Source: Nothophaeocryptopus gaeumannii
Taxonomy: Eukaryota > Ascomycota > Dothideomycetes > Mycosphaerellales > Mycosphaerellaceae
Direction: 5' to 3'
NCBI GenBank assembly: GCA_031771865.1
Contig: JASISA010000022.1
Coordinates: 1,612,001 to 1,676,000, forward strand
Length of the DNA stretch: 64,000 nt
Below, one piece after another: positions 55,303 to 64,000 of this stretch. Under the pieces are notes generated by a model. It saw only the letters and a program-made list of their open reading frames with translations, had not been told where the DNA came from and did no database searches. Positions within the stretch are counted from its first letter, which is position 1, and every line of letters begins with the position of its first letter. A program made the translations under genes and the position numbers.

Positions 55303-56009
55303 TCAAGAGACATTGACTTCCGAATACGCCATCGACAATAACGCCCGAGCACCCTCCTCCACCTCTTCAACCTCATCAAGCGGCTCATCTTCCTGCGTCC
55401 ACTTTGTCGTAAATACTTTATCCCCATCTCCAAAAACCTCCCGGTGGAAGATACCATCAGTGATGGTCTGGTGGTTATACTGACCAGCTCCGCTGGCGTG
55501 AGCGTTGGCCCAGCGGTTCACTGGAACGTCAGCATCATCTCAACATACGCGACCGGCAGAGAGGGAGCGAGGAGAGGGAGTGTGAGGAAGCCAACTCACT
55601 GTGTCTAACAACCGCATCCTCCGCCTGCCGAACCCTCACCTCCAAATTCGCCGGCCTCTCGTTCCCCCATCGCCTCCCCGATAGTATCTGACCAAACAGC
55701 AGACAACTCTCCGTCACGAGCTCCCACATCTTCGTCTGATACTTTCGGTCTGGGTCGAACGAGTTCTCGCCGAAGAGTTTCTTGTCGAGAAGGGTTTCGT
55801 TTCGGTGGGGACCGTAGATTGGTTTCATCATTTCGGCGCGGGCGGCGGCTTTGAGGGACTTGAGTTCGGTGGGTGTGCAGCGGAGGATGTGGCAGATGTC
55901 GGTGTTGTTGAGGTGACGGGATTTTGGGCGGCCGGACTGGTAGAGTCAGCGAGGGGTGGTGGAGCGTGGGTGGTGGATGGCTTACGGGCCATTCGAGGTC
56001 TGGTGCCAT
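55303..56009 (-). CDS. uncharacterised protein, paralogue A of an adjacent pair
   Basis: Three exons, 56009-55986, 55936-55600 and 55520-55303, give 192 residues; all phases agree and each intron (49 and 79 nt) has GT-AG ends. The core aligns with the neighbouring gene at 56403-57467: a short helical stretch, Met-Lys-Pro-Ile-Tyr, then FDPDRKYQTKMWELV, CLLFGQILSGRRWG, and LEVRVRQAEDAV. The last exon carries NRWANAHASGAGQYNHQ, ITDGIFHREVFGDGDKVF and an acidic tail. No known domain, signal peptide or membrane segment is seen. The spacing of MW, FG and GxxW suggests a small helical fold shared by the pair. Function unknown. Confidence 0.7.
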
Positions 56010-56402
56010 GATGGTGATGATGTCGTACGATGTTGCGCATGTCGTTTGTGTGAATGCTACGGAACTGTTTGTGACACCTGAGGACGCGTGAGTTTTGATC
56101 GATCTTTAGTGGCCGTTTGACGGTTTGACATGTGAAAGTGAAGTGAAGCAGGGCCTTTGAGCAGTTGAAGTTGAAGGTCTACAGCATGCGTCTTCCTCCT
56201 TCATCGCTGAGGTCCGAAAGCGCCATGAGACGCTCATGGCCCTTTTCCCATACTGACGTCCAGAGTAGGCCATCCTGTACAGTGCACGAGGCCGTGTAAC
56301 AAGTTCGATCCTTTTGTGACCCCTCGCCTCTTTACCTGCCATGCTCCTTGTGAACAAACGTGCCTATCGTTCTCCACACGATACTGCCTCCTTTGTCCAT
56401 GT
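56010..56402. other. intergenic between the two paralogues
   Basis: About 390 bp upstream of paralogue A and downstream of paralogue B, with no gene of its own. Confidence 0.6.
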
Positions 56403-57467
56403 TCACATGAGGTCTTGCAGAATCTCTGCCGTGATCTCAGCTTTCAGGGTAGTCTTGAGCTGGATCAATTCCTCCTGCACCTGAGTCTTGATCAAGTCTG
56501 CCTCCAAGATCTCCATCTTCAAGTTCCCCTTCAGCTCAGCCACCTGCTGCTGTACTTGCGTGTCGATCAATTCGAAGAATTCGTCTTCCATTTCCGCCAG
56601 CTGTGTGTTGCAAATTTTCTCGAAGTTGCCCAATTTCGAGCCAAGCGCATCCTGAATGAGGTTCTTGGATCACTGGCTTAAGCGAGAGTCGTGGCGCTGC
56701 GGAGCTTGGTGTTGAAGCTCCGGGTATGGACTGCGCTGCCGCTGCTCCTTGCTCCATCTGAGGCCTTTGGGTTGCCTTTGGTTGTTGATCTTGCTGCTCT
56801 TCGTCAACGTCGTCTTCGTCATCTTCCTCGATATCGATGATCTCAACTTTCGGTCCCTTCCTGGAACCTTCTGGCTCGTCTTCGCGTCTTCGTTTGCTGG
56901 CATGGGAGGAGGCGCTAGTATTTAGTTTGCTCGCAGTGAGCTCGAGTCTGCCCTTCTCAATCGGGATGTCTTCGCGTGGCATCGAAGTCTCGGTCTCCGA
57001 TGTACCAGAAAGACTCTCCAGGTCCTGGGAGTTGACTGAAATCGACTATCTCGCGATGGTGGTGTAGCAGCCGCAGTTTCTTGCTGAGTCTGAATCTGAA
57101 AACGCAGTCGCTGGATCTCAACTTGCGGGTTGCTGCGATTCGATGAACAGACTCGATGCGCAACTCTCTGTTTGGTCTCTCGCAGACGCTTCTCCAGCTC
57201 CTTTTGCGGGTGACGCTTCTTCTTCCAATATGCGCCGCCCAACATCTCGCCAAATCGCTCGTTCCCCGCTACAATAGCTCTCCACATCTGGTCTCGGTAA
57301 GTACCGTCCGGATCAAAGGTCTTGATCCGTTGTCGCCAAAGCGCCTGCCCGTTGTAGACAGGTCGCTGCATCTCAGACTTGACAGCCTCGCGGAGGGTAT
57401 CGTATTCCTCTTGAGAGTAATGCAAGACCTTCAACATCGCCTCGATCGTTCTGGCCGGCTGATACAT
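56403..57467 (-). CDS. uncharacterised nuclear-type protein, paralogue B of an adjacent pair
   Basis: The first exon starts at 57467 (MYQPARTIEAMLKVLH) and carries the shared domain: SEMQRPVYNGQ, FDPDGTYRDQMWRAIV, ERFGEMLGGAYWKKK and KRLRETKQRV. Two frame changes downstream (about 57060-56980 and about 56720-56660) imply introns whose exact ends I could not fix. The second part has a bipartite basic signal around KRRREDEPEGSRKGPK next to an acidic run (EEDDEDDVDEE), and a Gln/Ala/Pro-rich linker. The last part, to 56403, is a long amphipathic helix from KLGNFEKICNTQLAEM to EITAEILQDLM, probably a coiled coil. A nuclear, oligomeric protein is inferred. It is longer than paralogue A by the added nuclear-signal and coiled-coil parts. 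Confidence 0.6.
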
Positions 57468-58094
57468 AGTTGTGCTTCTCCTGCAAGGTGTTGCATGAAT
57501 TGTTGGATGCCGCCCGAAGTTGAAGTCTGAAGTTTCGGATTCAACTTGGAGAATGGGTCACGCTGGCGGCGTCTTGCACGTGAAAGCAAACGGGGGTGCC
57601 AGGGGTCCGTCCGCACTTGTTCTCATCAGCATTCTACGCCAGCTCCGTCGGAGCTGCCCAGTACGGTACCAACGTGCAGCATTTGCGCAAGCTAAAGGAG
57701 GCCACAGTTGCGTGTCAGGAAAATTGGACTTGTGGTGACTACGGATCGACTCTCTTGATTGCGTTCCATCTCCTGGCCGTAGAGCTTTCTATCGTTGTCC
57801 AGGCGAAGAACCTTGCGCCACCTAGTGCGACGCGCGTCTGGCCAACTTGACCAACATGGCTTGTAGCTCATTGTGTCCTGACCAGCTACTGCATTGTGAG
57901 AGACGATGTTCGTCACCTTATCAGCCGCCGCAGGTGAGGTTTCAACCCTTGGGGCGATCGCTAAACCTCACCTGGCCTCCAGAACAAGCAGCATGGTACG
58001 CCTCGTTGCTCTCTATTTCTTCACGTCCGGGAACGCAACGGAAATGCGGCCAAGAGGCACTGAAACCCTATCCTGTTGCTCGAGAGAAGCTCGA
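57468..58094. other. intergenic
   Basis: No gene is seen. It holds the promoter of paralogue B and the 3' flank of the Ipi1 gene. Confidence 0.55.
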
Positions 58095-59111
58095 TCAGCT
58101 AGTATTAACTAGCCTCAGAGCCTTCTCAACCGCACTCGCAGCTCTCCCAACCTCCCCTCCTTCCCTCTTTGCCTCCTTAACTCCTGCCTCAAAAGCATTG
58201 TGTAGCCTCATTTCCACCATCACTTCCGCCCGCTCCTCCGCATCACTGTATTCCTCACTTTCTACGTCCCGCGGCTTGCCAAACATATTCAAGTAACCAA
58301 AAGGATTACTTTTCTTTGATATCAGGTGAGAATCTGTGTGCCAAAGAGGAAAGAGCGCCGCAGCTCTCCTTCCTTCCGCGTCCGGATCTTGAGGTGCTGA
58401 AGTGAGTCCGACCGTCAAAAAGTGAGCGAGTGAAGTGAGCTGGTGTACGAGAAGTTTGTTACTTCCGAGTTTGGTTTTCGTCTTGGTAGCGGACCAACTG
58501 CCGCCGGTCGCTGCTTGGTCGGTCATGCTGGACGTCTGCCAGGAAAGCTGTTGTTGAAATATCTTTAGCGTTTTCACCCATCCACCTGCCAAACTGACGA
58601 TCTCGGGTCCGTTCGATTCGCATAGCCAGTCGAGAACATCGAGAGAGAAGACGTTTATATCGTTCGAAAGGTGGGTCATTCCGAGGCGCTGGTGCAGAAG
58701 CGTCTTCTCCAGCCCGCCGAGTTGATTGCTGGGCAGTAGCTTTACCAGCTTGAGCGCTTGTGTACGAACGGCAGCGCTCCCATCCACAAACAATGACTGA
58801 GCCTTCGCAAGCACCTCCGACGGCGGTTTAGGCAGATTTCCATTCGAAGCGGCTACTGCCGTAATCAGAAATACCAGGGCATCTCGACGTTGCGTCTCAT
58901 TTTTGCTTTCCAACAAGGACAAATTGTGGTGGAATAGGGCAGCACGGTCCCTGCCACTTTCGCTGAGATTCTGTTGCTTAAGAACGATCGATTTTGCGGT
59001 GAAGTCGGTGCTCGTGGCATTCGTATTTTTGGGTCGTGCCTTGCCTACTTTCAATTTTGCCTTCTGAAAATCGGCCTTTTTTAACTTCTTTTTCTTGCTC
59101 GAAGAGCCCAT
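58095..59111 (-). CDS. ipi1: Ipi1/Tex10-like pre-rRNA processing protein
   Basis: A single exon of 338 residues. The N-terminus is a Lys-rich MGSSSKKKKLKKADFQKAKLK segment followed by VGKARPKNTNATSTDFTAKSIVLKQQNL, the signature opening of Ipi1. Armadillo-like helices follow: LFHHNLSLLESKNETQRRDALVFL, VLAKAQSLFVDGSAAVRTQALKLV and INVFSLDVLDWLCESNGPEIV. Ipi1 is a subunit of the Rix1 complex (Rix1, Ipi1, Ipi3) in the nucleus, needed for ITS2 processing and late 60S maturation. The length is close to yeast Ipi1. It is divergent from the roadblock gene with 265 bp between start codons. Confidence 0.92.
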   Translation of the reverse strand: MGSSSKKKKLKKADFQKAKLKVGKARPKNTNATSTDFTAKSIVLKQQNLSESGRDRAALFHHNLSLLESKNETQRRDALVFLITAVAASNGNLPKPPSEVLAKAQSLFVDGSAAVRTQALKLVKLLPSNQLGGLEKTLLHQRLGMTHLSNDINVFSLDVLDWLCESNGPEIVSLAGGWVKTLKIFQQQLSWQTSSMTDQAATGGSWSATKTKTKLGSNKLLVHQLTSLAHFLTVGLTSAPQDPDAEGRRAAALFPLWHTDSHLISKKSNPFGYLNMFGKPRDVESEEYSDAEERAEVMVEMRLHNAFEAGVKEAKREGGEVGRAASAVEKALRLVNTS

Positions 59112-59376
59112 GTTCTCAGAATTCAGCCGGCGTCTAGAAAAGCCTTCGGGTGCACTCCGTGATGTTCTGATTCGAAGACTGGCATCAGAGGCGAGTGAGG
59201 AAGGAGATAATTGCCGTGGAGCTGCACGAGATTTTGGAAGGCACGGCGGAAATAAACGCCGCTCCGAATCTCTATTTCGCGAGCTCTACCTCCCCGACTA
59301 ATTCGCGACGCAATAATCTGTCGCGTGAATAAGAGAGCAACAATGTCTCGATAGCGTATCTCAACACCGAGACACC
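59112..59376. promoter_or_regulatory. short bidirectional promoter of ipi1 and roadblock gene
   Basis: Only 265 bp separate the two divergent start codons, so both core promoters and leaders must overlap or abut. No TATA box is obvious. Confidence 0.55.
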
Positions 59377-59829
59377 ATGCAAAAGCCTTCGCCGGCCGAA
59401 GATGTCGACGCACTGCTCGCACGACTGTCACAGCGACAAGGCGTTCAAGGCGTCCTGATTCTCGCACTCGATACTGGATCGATTGTTCGATCGTCTGGCC
59501 TAATTACAGACGAGGACGAGACAGAGGAGGAGAGACCGTCCACGTCTAACGGCAATGATGAGGAGAAGGTGAAAAAAGGAACACGAAAGGCTACAGAGGT
59601 TGCATCCTTGGTCTGGAAGTTCGTGCAGAACGCTGGAGCATTGATTGAGGGGTTGAACGGTGAAAGTGATGAGAACAAGCTGTTGAGGGTCAGATCGAGG
59701 AAGAATGAGATTGTCATTGTGCCAGGTACGGATACGTGAGTACAGAGTGTATCATGACCGCGGTTCTGACTCCAGACAGACCACAAGTACTTGCTCGTCG
59801 TGATGCATGAGACACCCCCGGCGCCATGA
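59377..59829 (+). CDS. dynein light chain, roadblock/LC7 family
   Basis: Two exons, 59377-59725 and 59780-59829, give 132 residues; the 54-nt intron (GTACGG to AGACAG) restores the conserved ending IVIVPDHKYLLVVMHETPPA. The domain starts DVDALLARLSQRQGVQGVLILALDTGSIVRSSGL, followed by an acidic insertion (EDETEEERPSTSN) and the helix ATEVASLVWKFVQNAGALI. Roadblock proteins bind as dimers to the dynein intermediate chain in the cytosol and support retrograde transport. The acidic insertion between strand 2 and helix 2 is longer than in animals but usual for fungi. Confidence 0.92.
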
Positions 59830-60133
59830 AGCAACGTGACCTGCGACGCAAGTCTATTCAGCGCCAACAACCCTGCCCGCAGGCTCGACCTCTCCGTATC
59901 GCCCACGGCCATGCTATCTGATCTCTGAAACGAGGCCAGAAGCAAACCAAGAGATCCATCGACCGGTCAACAGTGCCACGCCTATTACTATCTCGAAAGG
60001 GATCCACGGATAGCGAATGTGACTGACCATATTGAAGAATGGTACGAAAGAGCTTGATAAAGGGAAGGCCGAGAAACGAGGACACAGCTGAGATTCGTGG
60101 CACAGCTACATCGGAAAGGCTCAGGCGATACAA
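59830..60133. other. convergent 3' intergenic region
   Basis: About 300 bp between the roadblock stop (plus) and the DUF1348 stop (minus). Nothing recognisable. Confidence 0.6.
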
Positions 60134-60648
60134 TCACCAATGCGCCTCGCTGATCTCAACCTCATTCACGTCAACTCCGTCCTTATACCACCTCTCCTCC
60201 TCACCGATAAGTAGGTCGTTCCCGCTCATCTGCCTCTTCCTCATCCTTCCGTCTTCCGCAAACGTCCAGTCTTCCAAGCCATAGCATCGCTTCCACTTCA
60301 TTTCGTCATGTGCATCCTTGAGAAATCAGTCAGCTCTCCGCAAGCGGAAATACTCATCACAATGATGTGGCTTACCTGATACTCATACCAAAACTGCACC
60401 GCGATCTTGTTATCAGAGAAGGCGAATAGCTCCTTTCGCAGCTTATAATTCTTCTCCTTCTCCCATTTCTTGGTCAGAAATTCGATGATCTTGGCATGGC
60501 CTGTGAAGAAGTTCTCCCTGTTGCGCCAGATGCTGTCTTCAGTATATGCCTTGGAGACATTCTCGGGGTGCTTGGTGTTCCAAAGATCTTGCGCCTTCTT
60601 GACCTTCTGGTGAGCTGTTTCGGCGGTGAAAGGAGGGGCGAGAGACAT
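60134..60648 (-). CDS. DUF1348 family protein (NTF2/SnoaL-like fold)
   Basis: Two exons, 60648-60376 and 60316-60134, give 151 residues; the frame checks and the intron is 59 nt. The sequence shows the family landmarks in order: TAETAHQKVKKAQDLWNTKHP, VSKAYTEDSIWRNRENFFTG, IIEFLTKKWEKEKNYKLRKEL, NKIAVQFWYEYQD, KRCYGLEDWTFAEDGRM and the ending EAHW. The fold is a cone-shaped NTF2-like barrel. The family is widespread in bacteria and fungi and its biochemical role is not established. Confidence 0.92.
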
Positions 60649-61591
60649 CTTGCAGTCACTTGAAATGGGGCGTTGGAGCTGAAGCTCAAAAAGACAGCAG
60701 ACTACAACTGGTCGTCAAGTAGGTCTTGGTCTGATAAAAGTATTGGAAGGATCGACCTCTTCTTACACTTCTCCACGGAGGCTGCTGCTAGACAACTGGC
60801 TTCAAGTGTGTTGGTCGTAGCATGCTGTATAACACCACGGAGCGAAATGTTGCTCTGTGAGTATGAGCCTCGACGTCACATCTCAAGCTGCCTCGCCAGG
60901 AGCATCGTCCTTCTACGTATTGCCGTCGAGATCGTGTACCGCCATGCTAGAGCGCATGCAAGACACCGCGAACTCCCTCATCGACTCGTTTTCAGTCTCT
61001 GGACATGATGTGTACGACTTACAGTGCACAGAAGCACCGCTTCGAGAAGAATGCAGTTTGATTGTATTGAACCAAACTTATATCCGTATCTCCGAGAGGA
61101 TTCAGCCTCTCTGACAAAGACTGGTTTGTGATGCTGCCAACCAGTTTGGGAGAAAGAAACGGGACAGAAGCCCTTGACTGCTCGTTTCACACTCCGTGCG
61201 GCGCTTGATACCGCACCCCGTGACACGCATCCTTCGCATCATCGAGTGTCGAGAATCAGACGAAGCGAAAGCGCGACCGGGGCCTGAACTTCACCGCCAA
61301 GACCATCGACATCGCACCTCAACTTCACCTCCGAGGATCGAACGAGCCAGAGACAACGATATCGAGCTGCGCCTCACCGTCCAAGACTCCAAGACTAGAG
61401 ATCGACGCTGCAACTCCTCTCAAGGCCTGCTGTATTTCGTACGAGGCTTGGTGCCTGAAGCTGGATTTCCTCCGAGATTCGCCAAACTTCCTGTAGAAAC
61501 AACCCATCCCAAGGCCGTAGTCGCCAAAAGAGACCCAGTCGCATGTAGGAACGGACATAGTGAATCGCTCTTCTCATCTATCTTTTACTAT
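60649..61591. other. intergenic and long leader of the zinc-cluster gene
   Basis: No separate gene. From 61196 a frame without stops runs in phase into the zinc-cluster gene; it has a basic low-complexity look and is treated as 5' UTR, though a longer N-terminus is possible. Confidence 0.5.
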
Positions 61592-64000
61592 ATGTCCACA
61601 ATGTCGGGCGATCAGGACGCTGGGAGCAACGGCACCACATCGCCAACCTCACAAAGTACGCAGCAGACCCTCAACAACCTTGCAAACGGCGCACATCTCA
61701 AGCAGAAGCGAGCGCGATCGCAATTATCGTGTATTCCATGCCGACAAGGCAAGCTGAAATGTAATCGCTCACACGACCCGGCATGCGATCAATGTATCAA
61801 GCGAAATCGGGAAGATTCGTGCCTCTACGTCCCACCACCGGTCAAACAAAAGCCTGCGCAGAATGTGAAGGGTCGAATACGGCAGTTGGAGAACCTTGTG
61901 GTGGACTTGATGAACCAGCAAAATCCAAAGCCCGGATCTACAGAAGAGACAAACGGGAAGAAAGACGCGGATAAGCCAGCGCAGAACGGACATGCGCAGA
62001 GACGGCAGTCCGATGAGAACAGGATAGGGCCGTTCGAGCAACCGACGCCGCCTAGCGACAACGACTCCTTGCCACAAAAGGGTGCACGAAGAGAAAGCGA
62101 TATACCAGACGACGTCGAGGGTACAACGAAGCCATTTGGCCAGATGCGAATAAGCAAAGACGAGATCAGCTATGTCGGAGAGACTCACTGGCAAGCTATC
62201 TTGAACGGAATATCAGACTTGAAACGCGAGCTTGGAGATGATCAGGAGGAGGGAGACAACGACGATGCGAACGGCGACGACGCGGATGACGGAATCGGTC
62301 CTTGGGGCAATGCGTTTGGAAACATACCACTGCAAAGCTATGCATTTGGAAACCTTCCAGTTGGCGGCACATCGATGGGCGCTCTAGGAGGGTCGCAACC
62401 GATCGCCGCCACGACAGGACTGGGCTTCATGTTGGGGAACGCAGATAGTGTTTCAAGGGAGCAACTGATCAAATCAGTACCGGACAAGAAGAGGGCAGAC
62501 AGGTTGTTGAGCTTGTGGTTCAACTCGCCCGACCCTTTCAAGCCCATCATCCACGCGCCAACATTCCAAGACGAGTATCGCCGTTTCTGGCGAGACCCGA
62601 GCTCCACGCCGACCATGTGGCTTGGTCTTTTCTACGCCATTGTATCCTTAGCAGCCTCATTCGGACTGCGCGATGCCGATCCAACGAGCGAAAACGCGCG
62701 AAAGATACTTGCAGAAGTCAACACGTATCATACGCTTTCTGCTTCGGCTGCTGTTCTGGCAGATTTCACGAAGCCGAAACCGTACACCATCGAATGCTTG
62801 ATCTTGTACTCGGCTGGTCTGAGGAGCAATGATGCTTTTGTCAATGTTTGGCTGATGATTGGTCTGGTTTTGAGGCTATGTCTAAGGATGGGATACCATC
62901 GAGATCCAGGAAACTACCCTGGGATTAGTACTTTCAATGGCGAGATGAGGAGGCGCGTGTGGGCCATCATCAGTATGATCGATGTTTTGATCAGCTTCCA
63001 GCTTGGCTTGCCCTCCATGGTAAGTATTACTCATCTGAGAAAGAAGATAATAACTTGCTGATGATTGAAACAGGTCAAGACAATTCAATCAGACACCCAG
63101 CCTCCTCGCAATCTGCTGGATCGCGATTTCAACGTAAACACGAAAGTCTTGCCGCCAAGCCGCGGTATTGACGAGTTGACGCCTAGCTCCTACACCAGAG
63201 CGAAGCTGAAGACTGTGCGCGTCTTCGCCGATGCCACAGAAATCAGTCATGCCACGATCCCGCCCTCTCACGAAACGATGATGGAACTGGATCGACAGCT
63301 TGAAGAAGCCAAGGCATCGATACCACCTCTGCTGCAAATGCCAGACATTAGCGAGTTGGTCACGGACCCGGCAGAGCAGCTGATGTGCAGGTTCAACCTC
63401 GACTTGCTTCACCTGAAGACGAAGATGGTGCTGCATCGTCGATATATGGAGAAACCTTTTGCGCAGCTTACTCCGCATGAGCAGGTCATGGGCATTGGCT
63501 TCAGTCGCAAGGCGTGCGTTGATGCAGCGCTGAGGGTCTTGCGACATCATCATACGATTTATTCGATGTCGCAGGCTGGTGGGCAGTTGGAGAGTGTGAA
63601 GTGGTACAGTAAGCCTTGCATCTCAACGTGACTTTGCGCACCCAGATCGCTGACGTCTTCATAGTGGGCTCTATTTCTACTCACGACTTCTTATTGGCAT
63701 CTATGGTCGTCTGCCTAGAGCTGTCTCAACAAATAAGCGACGACTCTGCGGTTCTAAATCCAGGCGGAAGGCTTTGTCCACAGCGAGCCGCCATGATGGA
63801 TGCATTGGAGAAGAGCTCGAAGATATGGTCGACCGCATCCGGTCGAAGGCGAAGTCCGATTCAATTGACCGGCAAGGACGAGCATACCAAAGGCGAGCAC
63901 ATGTTTGACGAGACCGAGAAGGCCGGTCGAGCGATGACTGTCATGCTGGAGAAAGTCAAGGCCAAGTTTCCACAACAAGCTGATGCTCTTGAACGTGCGA
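61592..64000 (+). CDS. Zn2Cys6 transcription factor with fungal_trans domain (3' end outside window)
   Basis: Exons 61592-63019, 63074-63608 and 63665 to the window end; phases agree. The start MSTMSGDQD is preferred over an in-frame upstream extension. The zinc cluster begins at Cys47 with spacing C-x2-C-x6-C-x7-C-x2-C-x8-C, after a basic LKQKRARSQLS lead, and is followed by a short coiled coil GRIRQLENLVVDLM. An acidic run lies near 215-235. The middle homology region shows RADRLLSLWFNSPDPFKPIIHAPTF, LGLFYAIVSLAASFGL, LRLCLRMGYHRDP and EMRRRVWAIISMIDVLISFQLGLPSM. It should be a nuclear DNA-binding regulator; its target pathway cannot be inferred from the neighbours. Confidence 0.9.

Noticed and set aside
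61196..61591. In-frame upstream extension of the Zn2Cys6 gene
   Set aside because: Zinc-cluster factors of this type normally start shortly before the cluster; the extension is basic and low in pattern, so it was treated as leader. It is not excluded.

Overview
This window is nuclear DNA from a filamentous ascomycete (Pezizomycotina; a Dothideomycete is my best guess from gene content, not proven). The reasons are protein genes split by 48-98 nt GT-AG introns, a C-to-T decayed, TA-rich transposon block of the kind left by repeat-induced point mutation (RIP), a Zn2Cys6 regulator, an NLR-like STAND protein and fungal household genes such as Shb17, Ipi1, Nup53, Ctr and roadblock. Genes lie on both strands with no operon structure.

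Bases 1-3300 are a dead transposon nest: two Fot1/pogo-type relics in opposite orientation, one split by a 348-bp solo LTR with a perfect 5-bp target duplication, plus a GC-normal hairpin-rich insert. Next to it (3915-6718, minus) is a STAND gene with hydrolase-like and NB-ARC domains. It has lost its hydrolase motifs and, apparently by one base change, its last splice donor. From 8.4 to 20 kb gene density is low: a transcription-factor-like protein, a secreted glutaminase A, a YKHPQ-repeat protein and a tRNA-Asp-like gene, with a 3.3-kb gap.

Bases 20.4-26.6 kb carry a compact trio: DHA1-type MFS exporter, GT1 glycosyltransferase and BAHD-type acyltransferase. This set fits assembly and export of an acylated glycoside or glycolipid, and is the best candidate for an undescribed pathway here. 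A 1-Cys peroxiredoxin follows.

From 30 to 64 kb the window is mostly conserved core: Kelch/BTB protein, flavin-dependent LLM monooxygenase, RBR ubiquitin ligase, Nup53-like nucleoporin, a reductase-fold protein with a long proline-rich tail, Shb17, an MFS sugar transporter, a CorA-like channel, a Ctr copper transporter, two neighbouring paralogues of unknown function, Ipi1 and roadblock sharing a short divergent promoter, a DUF1348 protein, and a Zn2Cys6 factor cut off by the window end. Intron boundaries were inferred by hand from splice consensus, reading frame and family conservation; those described as frame-checked give an uninterrupted reading frame.
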